From: JBBRRP01 sp038251425
GTDB lineage: Bacteria; Myxococcota_A; Polyangia; Polyangiales; Polyangiaceae
NCBI GenBank assembly: GCA_038251425.1
Contig: JBBSBI010000048.1
Coordinates: 1-28,848, forward strand
Length of the DNA: 28,848 bases
Reading direction: 5' to 3'
The notes below the pieces were generated by a model that was not told the DNA's origin, did not search any database, and was given only the letters and a program-made list of their open reading frames with translations. Positions within the stretch are counted from its first letter, which is position 1. Each line of letters begins with the position of its first letter. Made by a program: the position numbers and the translations under genes. Below are positions 23,694 to 28,848 of this stretch, in pieces.

Positions 23694-24480
23694 ATGGATA
23701 ATGGTTCGCGGCGTTTGCCGCCAGCTAGGTGGGTACTGCTAGTTGCGGCGCTCGTTGCGGTTTGCGAGTTCGGCTGTCAAGCTCGGCACTTGGCGCCACC
23801 GCGACCCGAACAGAGGTTTCCGCAGCCCGAGCAGAAACCGGCGAGGGCGGATGCTCAACAGCAGGTGCGCTGTCCGGATCCGTACGGTCTTGAGGGAAGT
23901 GGGTGGCTAAAAACGAAATCGCTAGACGAAGGAGTCGCGCGAGAAATGAACGAACGCCAGGGATTAGTGTGCTCGGTGCACCCGACAGGATGGGGGTGCA
24001 CGAACAGGGAAGGGAGCGTAGTGATCCCGTTCATTTATCTGCCGAGTGCCTGCTGTTACTCAACGAGCTACTACTTTTCTGAAACAGGACTCGCGCTCGT
24101 TGCCCACCCGACAGACGGCTGGGTGTACGTCGATAGCGGCAACCGGAGGTTTGGTAAGGCGGAGACGGTGGACAACAATCCAGACGAGATGTTTGGTGGG
24201 TACGCGAGGTTTAAGGCAGCGAACGCAAAGATCGGCTACCTTAGACAGGAATCGCCGCGTTGCGATTCCCGCTCAATATGACGCCGCATATCCGTTTGCG
24301 AATTGCAGGGCTAAGGTCTGTGTTGGATGTAGCCCAGATCGGTGGAGCTACATTGAAACCGAAGCGGTAAAATGCGGGGGAGACGTGTTTATGATAGACG
24401 AGTCAGGTAACAGGCTAGAGAGCGTCGTCGAAGATTCGGGTGAGTGCGCAACAAAGCCGGACCCAGACGCTGCACAATGA
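23694..24480 (+). pseudogene. WG-repeat exported protein with a single-base frameshift
   Basis: Starting at ATG 23694, the protein has a hydrophobic signal (WVLLVAALVAVCEFGC) and a Pro/Gln/Arg-rich linker, then WG-repeat-like units such as TDGWVYVDSGNRRF and YARFKAANAKIGYL. The frame then ends prematurely at 24281. The downstream frame continues DRNRRVAIPAQYDAAYPF (the classic Y-I/L-D-x-x-G/R-x-x-x-I-P-x-x-Y-D WG-repeat core) to TGA at 24480. Removing one base (the A at 24243) would restore YLDRNRRVAIPAQYD, so a one-base insertion is the likely lesion. It lies in the opposite direction to the other cassettes and is flanked by half attC sites. A sequencing error cannot be excluded. Confidence 0.75.
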
Positions 24481-24496
24481 CTGCGACCTCATGTCA

Positions 24497-24521
24497 GCTC
24501 AACGTACGTGCCGGGCTTCAG
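24497..24521 (-). repeat. Half attC site (L'-R' part)
   Basis: The minus strand reads CTGAAGC..CGG, then a four-base insertion, then TACGTTGAGC. Apart from the insertion it closely matches the L'-R' end of attC C, and R' GTTGAGC fits the GTTRRRY consensus exactly. The R''-L'' half expected near the GNAT stop (about 24550-24580) is absent. Confidence 0.6.
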
Positions 24522-24547
24522 GGAGCACCAATGGGCGCGTGGAGTCA

Positions 24548-25027
24548 TCATAATGAAATAGCTTTCGCGTAGGGAAAGCCACGCAAGACGCCAAACACTG
24601 GAGTGGCATCACCGCTAGGATGGTAGCCGCAGCGTTCATAAAACGAACGAGCAGTTAACGTGCTTTGAAGGGAAAGCGATGGGAGCCCCCACTGCGTCGC
24701 GTAGGCCTCAAGAGCTGAGAGCAAAGAGGACCCAACACCTGAGCGAGGGATGTCGGGTCGAACATAGCAGAGACGGATCACGGCGGAACGGTGGAGGGCA
24801 CCCACGCCAAGAAGGCCGGAAGGACTAGAAGCGACGACGAGACGCGATTCGGGATCGGCAAGCCAACCTAGAAAGTGCTGGGGAGTCTTGTTTTCAAGCC
24901 ATCGAGCGAGCGTAGGAGGATCGTTCTGATGATCGACAACGCAGATTTGAGTGATGGATTGCCGGAGGACCTGTACGGCTTCCTCCGCGTCTTGGGGTAT
25001 TGCGAGCCGTACGGAGACGTCGTTCAT
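24548..25027 (-). CDS. GNAT-family N-acetyltransferase
   Basis: A 159-aa protein of standard GNAT length. VSVRLAIPQDAEEAVQVLRQSI is strand 1 and helix 1; VVASSPSGLLGVGALHRSAVIRLCYVRPDI are strands 2-4; PRSGVGSSLLSALEAYATQWG is the acetyl-CoA pyrophosphate loop and helix 3; TARSFYERCGYHPSG is the conserved C-terminal motif B. The loop has P in place of the usual first Q/R. The acceptor is unknown. Its ATG overlaps the TGA of the ankyrin fragment (ATGA), so the two may be translationally coupled. GNAT proteins are among the most frequent integron cassette products, and a half attC lies just beyond its stop. Confidence 0.87.
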   Translation of the reverse strand: MNDVSVRLAIPQDAEEAVQVLRQSITQICVVDHQNDPPTLARWLENKTPQHFLGWLADPESRLVVASSPSGLLGVGALHRSAVIRLCYVRPDIPRSGVGSSLLSALEAYATQWGLPSLSLQSTLTARSFYERCGYHPSGDATPVFGVLRGFPYAKAISL

Positions 25028-25440
25028 CTGTTTGCTCTTCGCGCGCGTTCAAGTATTTCGCGAATCCAGGCCGATTTTAAGCAGTTTGCGACGGATTGGC
25101 CCTTGGCATCTTGGTCTGAAATCTGCGCGCCGTGATCGAGAAGTAGTCCTCTGATCTGCCTCTGTTGGTCCTGGGTCACGGGCGCACCGGTGCCGCCTCT
25201 GCCGGTATTCTGAACGGGAAGGTGCAGCGCAGTTGACCCGGAATTGTTCCTCGTGCGGGCATCAGCGCCATTGACGAGTAGCGCACTCGCAGCGTCAGCA
25301 CAACGTGTGCGAACGGCACGGTGCAGAGGTGTGGCGCCGTCCGCGTCTCGTGCGTTCGGATCGTCATCTGCCTTGACCAAGAACTGTATGATATTGGCCT
25401 GAGCGCGACTCTTCGCTGGCGTCTTGAGCGTTCTAACCAT
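25024..25440 (-). CDS. Ankyrin-repeat protein, probably an N-terminally truncated fragment
   Basis: A 138-aa product containing about two to three ankyrin units: DPNARDADGATPLHRAVRTRCADAASALLVNGADA and NNSGSTALHLPVQNTGRGGTGAP, then a degenerate unit IRGLLLDHGAQISDQDAKGQS and WIREILERAR. Family relatives that I recall carry further repeats before this part, so it looks like the C-terminal part of a longer protein. The frame is the same as the YdeI-like gene, separated from its TGA only by five codons. Translation would start at ATG 25440, 13 bases after a weak GAGG. Whether the fragment is expressed is uncertain; it may serve only to couple translation into the GNAT gene. Confidence 0.65.
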   Translation of the reverse strand: MVRTLKTPAKSRAQANIIQFLVKADDDPNARDADGATPLHRAVRTRCADAASALLVNGADARTRNNSGSTALHLPVQNTGRGGTGAPVTQDQQRQIRGLLLDHGAQISDQDAKGQSVANCLKSAWIREILERARRANR

Positions 25441-25455
25441 GGTAGAGAGCGATCC

Positions 25456-26013
25456 TCAGGTGTCATCGGCTACAGGGCAGCTGAGGCTCTTGCTATACAT
25501 TCCAGAGCGATCAAAGCAGCAAGGGCGTCTATCCCCCGCTGATAGCTTCGAAATGGCCACATCGATCCGCTTCGCGCGCGTCTCTTCTCGCTTGGCGGAC
25601 GTGATCCAGTGGATCCAATCTCTGCGAGCGAGAGGCGTGATGTCCAACCACGTCTCCGACGCTTTCGGGGGAGCGGCCGCGAGAACCTTACGCAGATCAT
25701 CCGGCATTTTGGGCTCGGGCTCGACAGCCACCGGCGCGATCTTCAGCGCGACGAGGTCGCCAGCTTCTGCGCCCGCGCTTTCGCGGATCTTCTTGTCCAC
25801 TTTGAGCCAGTGGCTTCCTTTGCCATCTGGCTCAAGCGTGGCCTGAAAGGGGAAGCCGTTGATGGTGCCGTTAACCGACGTCATGCTCCGTGAGGGGAGC
25901 TTCGCACTAGCGGCCTTGGGTAGGATTAGAAAGGTCCAGGAAACGGCCTTCGCGGTCGCCTTCGGCCGCAAGAGTTTCGCTGCGAAGCGGATGCTTGAAG
26001 CGGGTTGGGTCAT
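25456..26013 (-). CDS. YdeI/OmpD-associated (DUF1905) family protein
   Basis: A 185-aa protein with a DUF1905 beta-barrel-like N-terminal domain (IRFAAKLLRP, SWTFLILPKAASAKLPSRSMTSVNGTINGFPFQATLEPDGKGSHWLKVDKKIRE, GDLVALKI) and a YdeI-type C-terminal helical tail (PDDLRKVLAAAPPKASETWLDITPLARRDWIHWITSAKREETRAKRIDVAISKLSAGDRRPCCFD, with the RRPCCFD end typical of the family). Members have been linked to resistance to bacteriocins and peptides in enterobacteria, but the biochemical role is unclear. The length is complete. It is the first cassette gene left of attC A, in array polarity. YdeI-like genes are recurrent integron cassette cargo in environmental bacteria as far as I recall. Confidence 0.85.
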   Translation of the reverse strand: MTQPASSIRFAAKLLRPKATAKAVSWTFLILPKAASAKLPSRSMTSVNGTINGFPFQATLEPDGKGSHWLKVDKKIRESAGAEAGDLVALKIAPVAVEPEPKMPDDLRKVLAAAPPKASETWLDITPLARRDWIHWITSAKREETRAKRIDVAISKLSAGDRRPCCFDRSGMYSKSLSCPVADDT

Positions 26014-26123
26014 GGGCAGGTCTAATGGGGATTGGGAGTTCAGCCTTCACATCGGGGCAACGGCGGCTAGGTGGAGTGTTTTTCGCGTGCTTCATCGCAC
26101 GTAGCCGTTGCGGCGTCGGGTCG

Positions 26124-26146
26124 GTCCAACGTACTGCGCTCTGCCG
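26124..26146 (-). repeat. Partial second attC (L'-R' only), tandem to attC A
   Basis: Directly after the R' box of attC A, the minus strand repeats an L'-R' segment, AGCGCAGTACGTTGGAC. R' GTTGGAC fits GTTRRRY exactly. The two R' boxes are 23 bp apart, too short for a cassette, so this is the stump of a mostly deleted attC. Confidence 0.6.
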
Positions 26147-26235
26147 CCCTAACGTACCGCGCTTCAGTTGCGAGAGCCAGAGGAAGCCTGTGACGGCGAC
26201 CGGCGGCACTCGACTGCTGTAAGCGCATGTTAGCC
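26147..26235 (-). repeat. attC site A (integron recombination site, 89 bp)
   Basis: Read on the minus strand: R'' GGCTAAC (26235-26229), L'' GCGCTTACAG, a 45-50-base centre, L' CTGAAGCGC and R' GTTAGGG (26153-26147). L'' and L' are perfectly complementary except for one extra A in L'', the extrahelical base expected in folded attC sites. Nearly identical to site C. The AAC/GTT triplets are intact. Confidence 0.85.
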
Positions 26236-26466
26236 AGCTGCTCGCTTGAGGGGGCGTACAGCAATGAGATCTTCGTCGTGGACAGGTCTGATGTCGTCGT
26301 CATTGAGGCTGACAACGGCCTGAGTGCGTCCGGAAGCAGTGACAAACTCAACCTCAAGTCCATGCGGCGGATACAACTCAACGACAGCGCCCAAGTCGCC
26401 GCGGCGAAGGCCAAAGTCTGGAAAATCGCGATCAAGGACAACAGTATCGAGAAGCTTCAAGGTCAT
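26230..26466 (-). CDS. DUF4926 domain protein
   Basis: A 78-aa protein whose sequence LKLLDTVVLDRDFPDFGLRRGDLGAVVELYPPHGLEVEFV, then TQAVVSLNDDDIRPV, fits DUF4926, a small SH3-like beta-barrel family. It starts four bases after the DUF6883 stop with AGGAT six bases before the ATG, indicating co-translation. Its TAA stop lies inside the R'' box of attC A, so the cassette uses the recombination site to end the gene. I recall DUF4926 genes being found beside DUF6883 genes elsewhere, which suggests a partner or immunity/antitoxin role, but no activity is established. The length is normal for the family. Confidence 0.8.
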   Translation of the reverse strand: MTLKLLDTVVLDRDFPDFGLRRGDLGAVVELYPPHGLEVEFVTASGRTQAVVSLNDDDIRPVHDEDLIAVRPLKRAAG

Positions 26467-26470
26467 GATT

Positions 26471-26803
26471 TCATCCTGGGAAGGCAGTTACAAATCGCGG
26501 GGCTGTTTCACCATTCGGGACGATCCAGACGGTCACGACGAGGGCGTGGCGACCTGAGGGTCCTAGCAGCGTAGCACGGGTCTGGAATTTCTGACCGAAC
26601 GGGCTTTGCTGTCCGGGTTTGAAGTCTGGGGAGCGAGCGATTTCGAGAAAGGCGTCTCGCAGCTGAGGCCAGTTTTCGACTGAATAACCGAGGGCAGCAA
26701 AGAAAGTGGCTTTGAAGCGGCCGACGGGGTGTGACGTGGAGACGAGATAATCGTGAACCTTCTCTGGTTCGACAATTGCCTGCTCCGAGTGAGGGAGCCT
26801 CAC
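26471..26803 (-). CDS. DUF6883 domain protein
   Basis: A 110-aa protein matching DUF6883: LPHSEQAIVEPEKVHDYLVSTSHPVGRFKATFFAALGYS, then WPQLRDAFLEIA, FGQKFQTRATLLGPSGRHALVVTVWIV and the C-terminal ETAPRFVTAFPG. The C-terminal VTVW strand and helix arrangement recall small toxin/nuclease folds, but I cannot assign an activity. GTG at 26803 is preferred because AGGA lies seven bases upstream; a TTG two codons earlier is too close to that site. It is the first gene of the cassette bounded by attC B and attC A, with DUF4926 four bases behind. The pair behaves like a two-gene unit, possibly toxin-antitoxin-like. Confidence 0.8.
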   Translation of the reverse strand: MRLPHSEQAIVEPEKVHDYLVSTSHPVGRFKATFFAALGYSVENWPQLRDAFLEIARSPDFKPGQQSPFGQKFQTRATLLGPSGRHALVVTVWIVPNGETAPRFVTAFPG

Positions 26804-26844
26804 CGACAATTCCTAGTCCACGACGCCGGGCATGCCATTTGTCC

Positions 26845-26933
26845 GCCCAGCGTACCGCGCTTCAGCTGCGAGAGCCAGAGGGAGCCTGTAATGGCGACTG
26901 TCGGCGCTCGTCTGCTGCAAGTGCTTGTTGGGC
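26845..26933 (-). repeat. attC site B (89 bp), R' triplet mutated
   Basis: Minus strand: R'' GCCCAAC (fits RYYYAAC), L'' GTGCTTGCAG, L' CTGAAGCGC, R' GCTGGGC. The R' box has GCT in place of the invariant GTT cleavage triplet, so recombination at this end is probably impaired. The central part is more like site D than sites A and C. Confidence 0.82.
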
Positions 26934-26951
26934 AGCGGCTTCCGGTGAATT

Positions 26952-27536
26952 TTAGGCGCCCCGGGAATACTCCAGCGTGAGTCCCGGACCTGCGTCTCCG
27001 GCCCACACAAACTGTAGAGTGTGCTGTGCAGTACTGCCAACCCAAGAAAAGGACCGCGGTCGCCTTATGCTGTATTGATTGATGGAACCTGCCGGTACTC
27101 CGCGCCACGGCTCAACGATCAATGAAGCCGAGAAACAGGGCAGGCTAATATTAACGCCCGTCAGTCGCCCGTCCGTGTGGAGCGGTGCGACGGCAAAATC
27201 AGAGGGCATGGTTGGCCAGGGAGTTCCTACATCACCTGAGACGTAGAGCCCAGCCGGGGGAGTGAAGTCGGCCTCGCCCATAAGGACAGAGATCCAGGAC
27301 GGGGGCAACTGCGAATTAAACTTGGCGCCCCCTCGGTGTGTTGCATTCCCGCTGGCGACCATTCCGCAGAGAATCTTTAGGAGCCAGCGTTCAAGATTGT
27401 GACCGTTGAAACTGACAGTGGTGGAAATGTCGGAAGGCTGCGACAGTGCCGCGCAGACACGCAGCAACTCCGTACAAAAGGCGGCCGCGAATCGATCGAG
27501 AGGACCCAAGGCGCCATTGTGCCCGTCGCAGAGCAC
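26952..27536 (-). CDS. Unknown cassette-encoded protein (194 aa)
   Basis: I do not recognise a domain. The frame is open back through attC C, but translation of that part is just the repeat, so the GTG at 27536 with AAGGA just upstream is the likeliest start. Features visible are a helical N-terminal half with LDRFAAAFCTELLRVCAAL and HNLERWLLKILCGMVASGNA, then a beta-rich half containing GLYVSGDVGTP, FAVAPLHTDGRLTGVNISL, SLIVEPW and HTLQFVW. There is no signal peptide or membrane span, so it is probably cytoplasmic. Its stop lies 18 bases before the R'' box of attC B. Single-gene cassettes of unknown function are the norm in chromosomal integrons. Confidence 0.68.
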   Translation of the reverse strand: MLCDGHNGALGPLDRFAAAFCTELLRVCAALSQPSDISTTVSFNGHNLERWLLKILCGMVASGNATHRGGAKFNSQLPPSWISVLMGEADFTPPAGLYVSGDVGTPWPTMPSDFAVAPLHTDGRLTGVNISLPCFSASLIVEPWRGVPAGSINQYSIRRPRSFSWVGSTAQHTLQFVWAGDAGPGLTLEYSRGA

Positions 27537-27553
27537 CCGTCCTTCCCTCGTCC

Positions 27554-27642
27554 GCTCAACGTACCGCGCTTCAGTTGCGAGAGCCAGAGGAAGCCTGTGA
27601 CGGCGACCGGCGGCACGCGACTGCTGCAAGCGCATGTTAGCC
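27554..27642 (-). repeat. attC site C (89 bp)
   Basis: Minus strand: R'' GGCTAAC (27642-27636), L'' GCGCTTGCAG, L' CTGAAGCGC and R' GTTGAGC (fits GTTRRRY). Apart from the R' edge it differs from site A at only a couple of bases, yet is over 1.4 kb away, showing the within-array homogeneity typical of chromosomal integrons. Confidence 0.85.
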
Positions 27643-27744
27643 TGCCTCCTCCTGTGGGAATCCAGCACGTGTCGCTTGGAAGGATTTCGGCACGGTTCAG
27701 CTCGGCGAACGCGTGAAGTCGGGGTAATGACGAGGCTGTTGCGG

Positions 27745-27773
27745 TTGTCTGGTGGTCGAAGGGCGGTCATACT
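27745..27773 (+). promoter_or_regulatory. Candidate promoter of the toxin-antitoxin cassette
   Basis: TTGTCT (27745-27750) and CATACT (27768-27773) are 17 bases apart. Transcription would begin about at the antitoxin ATG at 27781, giving a leaderless or very short-leader message. GGGAG just before the ATG overlaps the predicted start point. Confidence 0.3.
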
Positions 27774-27780
27774 GGGAGCT

Positions 27781-27999
27781 ATGACGCAGGCTCTAGAGAA
27801 GGCTTTCACAGAGGCATCGAAGCTTCCGCAGGAGGAGCAAGATAAGATTGCTGCTTGGCTTCTGGAAGAGCTGCGAGATGAGCGCACCTGGGATGATAAG
27901 TTTGCGAAATCACAGGACCGGCTGAGTAAGCTAGCCGACGAGGCGCTTGCGGAGGTAGCTGCGGGGCGTGCGGGCGAGTTCGACCCATCATCGCTGTGA
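27781..27999 (+). CDS. Antitoxin of a type II toxin-antitoxin pair
   Basis: A 72-aa acidic, helical protein: MTQALEKAFTEASKLPQEEQDKIAAWLLEELRDE, then WDDKFAKSQDRLSKLADEALAEVAAGRAGEFDPSSL. The pattern (AF-EASKLP-EEQD-IA-WLLEEL-DE-W---FA-S-D-L--LA-EAL-E---G----D) is that of small antitoxins encoded before ParE/RelE-like toxins. Its stop overlaps the toxin start as GTGA. It is on the plus strand, against the polarity of the array, with GGGAG two bases before the ATG. Toxin-antitoxin cassettes usually bring their own promoter and are believed to stabilise arrays. Its toxin is truncated here, so it may now act alone. Confidence 0.8.
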   Translation: MTQALEKAFTEASKLPQEEQDKIAAWLLEELRDERTWDDKFAKSQDRLSKLADEALAEVAAGRAGEFDPSSL

Positions 28000-28238
28000 A
28001 ATCGCGGGCAACAAGTCGGTTTTGGCAGGGGTTCGAGAGCCTACCAGAGGCGGTACGGGATCGCGCCCGGAGCGCATACACGCAATTTGCTTCCGACCCA
28101 TCGCACGCGAGTCTCCGGTTCAAACGTGTACATTCAGAGCGCGCGATCTACTCGGCTCGCACCGCGCTTCAGCTGCGAGAGCCAGAGGGAGCCTGTAAAG
28201 GCGACTGGCGGCGCTCGTCTGCTGCAAGCGCATGTTGA
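27996..28238 (+). pseudogene. ParE-like toxin truncated at attC D and extended by attC-derived codons
   Basis: GTG start at 27996 overlaps the antitoxin stop. The first 55 residues, SRATSRFWQGFESLPEAVRDRA, then AYTQFASDPSHASLRFKRV and ERAIYSAR, fit ParE/RelE-like toxins whose homologues continue with a V-x-x-x-Y-R-A-L/V-G strand and a C-terminal W-x-W-I-G-x-H-x-x-Y strand. Here those last 25-30 residues are replaced by 25 residues read from attC D (beginning TALQLREPEGA), ending at the TGA within the R'' box. The replaced part carries the final beta strands of the toxin fold, so activity is probably lost. The break coincides with the crossover base of the attC. Without seeing the neighbouring DNA to the right, a chance fusion remains possible. 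Confidence 0.75.
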
Positions 28239-28240
28239 GC
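28159..28240 (-). repeat. attC site D, lacking the R' box
   Basis: Minus strand: R'' GCTCAAC (28240-28234, fits RYYYAAC), L'' GCGCTTGCAG and L' CTGAAGCGC (28172-28164) are intact. Homology to the other sites runs through GGTGCG at 28163-28158 and then stops: at the R' position, TTGAGC-type sequence is replaced by toxin coding DNA. Central part closest to site B. Confidence 0.82.
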
Positions 28241-28252
28241 AGAGCCCATTGG

Positions 28253-28848
28253 TTAGCAGCCGCCGTGGAAAGTGGTCAGCGCTGGTCCCCAAGTTTTGGA
28301 TTTGCGCTTGTGTCGCGAAAGGAAGAGGTGAACTAGTGTGGCGTCGTACTTCTCTTCGAGCACCAGGTCGAGTGCACCGTCACGGTCAAGGTCGCCGGCC
28401 CAGCGGAGGCGAAAGTCGAGGTCGGTATCGCTGCGAAGAAGCAATACACGACGAGTGCCGTAGCGGAGCCAAAGACGGCGAGGGTCCGAAGCGTTGTCGA
28501 GACGATAGCGGGTGCCTCGCCAAACGAAGCCGCTGGGCTGAAGCAGCGCCGAGGCAACGGGACCGGGCGAGAAAGCGGGCCCTCGGAGCAGGAGATGAGG
28601 TGTGGGACATGCGGTTGCCTGGACGTCTCGTCCGGACTGCTGTCCTGGCTTGTCGTATCCAACTTCATCAAAGAAGGGGCGCGCGCGGATCTGAGTGAGC
28701 CTAAGGCCAGCGGCGGCACCCGAGGGGCACAGTGCGATCCAGTCGGAGGTCAAGAGCGGCGTGGGCAATTGCGCAGCGCCATACAGTCCAACATCCAGAA
28801 TCTGTAGCGGCGTTGTAGTCTGGGGAGCCGCGGCGAGCTGAGCAAGGA
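28253..28848 (-). CDS. Unknown protein with FG-GAP/EF-hand-like motif, 5' partial
   Basis: The frame is open to the right edge of the window, so the N-terminus is missing; at least 197 residues are present. The C-terminal region contains SDTDLDFRLRWAGDLDRDGALDLVLEE, whose DLDRDGALDL is the calcium-binding loop seen in FG-GAP/VCBS repeats and dockerin or EF-hand loops. It is followed by LVHLFLSRHKRK. Earlier segments (LQILDVGLYGAAQLPTPLL, GRDVQATACPTPHLLLRG, FVWRGTRYRLD) have a beta-rich secreted character. The TAA stop lies 12 bases before attC D's R'' box, as expected for a cassette gene. A secreted or surface protein is plausible; the family is not recognised. Confidence 0.65.
   Translation of the reverse strand, partial: LAQLAAAPQTTTPLQILDVGLYGAAQLPTPLLTSDWIALCPSGAAAGLRLTQIRARPFFDEVGYDKPGQQSGRDVQATACPTPHLLLRGPAFSPGPVASALLQPSGFVWRGTRYRLDNASDPRRLWLRYGTRRVLLLRSDTDLDFRLRWAGDLDRDGALDLVLEEKYDATLVHLFLSRHKRKSKTWGPALTTFHGGC

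Larger units (their letters stand above)
23607..28848 (-). mobile_element. Integron gene-cassette array (no integrase in window), leftward polarity
   Basis: Four near-complete attC sites and three partial ones, all in the same orientation, punctuate short genes. In array order (right to left) the cassettes are: the partial secreted protein, toxin-antitoxin pair (inverted), unknown 194-aa protein, DUF6883-DUF4926, YdeI-like plus ankyrin fragment plus GNAT, and the inverted WG-repeat gene. Distances between R' boxes (about 700 bp from C to B and B to A, about 600 from D to C) are normal for cassettes. Cassette polarity places attI and the integrase, if present, beyond the right edge. Without one it would be classed as a CALIN (attC cluster lacking an integrase). 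The left boundary is blurred by decayed genes down to about 20700. Confidence 0.8.

Noticed and set aside
23330..23695. Overlapping minus-strand frames of 108-121 codons covering the lipoprotein start
   Set aside because: They lack domain features and are out of frame with the clear lipobox and PPC-like domain.
26952..27887. A 311-codon minus-strand frame that runs through attC C
   Set aside because: The first third is translation of the attC repeat and of DNA antisense to the antitoxin gene; the same repeat translation (RLQQS-AAGRRHRLPLAL) appears in frames at the other sites. Only the part after attC C is likely a gene.

Overview
The window reads like a chromosomal segment of a Gram-negative, probably Myxococcota (Polyangia-like) bacterium. 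The reasons are a fairly high G+C content, several lipobox proteins with low-complexity Ser/Gly linkers, a DUF1592/DUF1588 protein paired with a Tat-exported DUF1552 protein, a SUMF1-like protein and a Uma2 nuclease. The lineage call is inference from gene content; there is no rRNA or tRNA in the window.

Positions 1-20700 are an ordinary, densely coding region. First come the end of a SUMF1/FGE-like protein and a pentonate (L-arabinonate-type) dehydratase. A cell-surface polysaccharide neighbourhood follows: an O-antigen ligase/polymerase-like membrane protein with a coupled two-helix small protein, a membrane-anchored GH44 glycoside hydrolase, an acyltransferase-3 protein, an SGNH-like lipoprotein that appears to lack its nucleophile, and a methyltransferase. 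Next is a 427-bp intergenic region with a tandem 11-bp repeat, then the DUF1592-DUF1552 pair. After that come a YdiJ-like FAD/Fe-S D-2-hydroxyacid dehydrogenase directly followed by hisC, a zinc-metallopeptidase-like lipoprotein and a Uma2 nuclease.

Positions about 20700-28848 are a different landscape: an integron gene-cassette array read from right to left (minus strand). Four 89-bp repeats (A 26147-26235, B 26845-26933, C 27554-27642, D about 28159-28240) have attC architecture. Each has outer R''/R' boxes ending in AAC/GTT, and inner L''/L' boxes that are complementary except for one extra base. Cassettes of about 600-700 bp lie between them: a 5'-truncated secreted protein, an inverted toxin-antitoxin pair, an unknown 194-aa protein, a DUF6883+DUF4926 pair, and a YdeI/DUF1905 protein. 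Further left the attC sites survive only as halves and the genes (ankyrin fragment, GNAT, frameshifted WG-repeat protein, lipoprotein, frameshifted GNAT) are increasingly broken. The zone then grades into a VOC protein and a decayed FAD oxidoreductase with no recognisable attC. No integrase gene or attI is present; the attC polarity predicts them, if they exist, to the right of the window.

The most notable details are these. The toxin gene is cut exactly at the crossover point of attC D, as expected for cassette insertion at a secondary site. The attC copies form two subtypes, one of which (B and D) has lost the essential R' triplet. Array integrity falls gradually with distance from the presumed integrase side.
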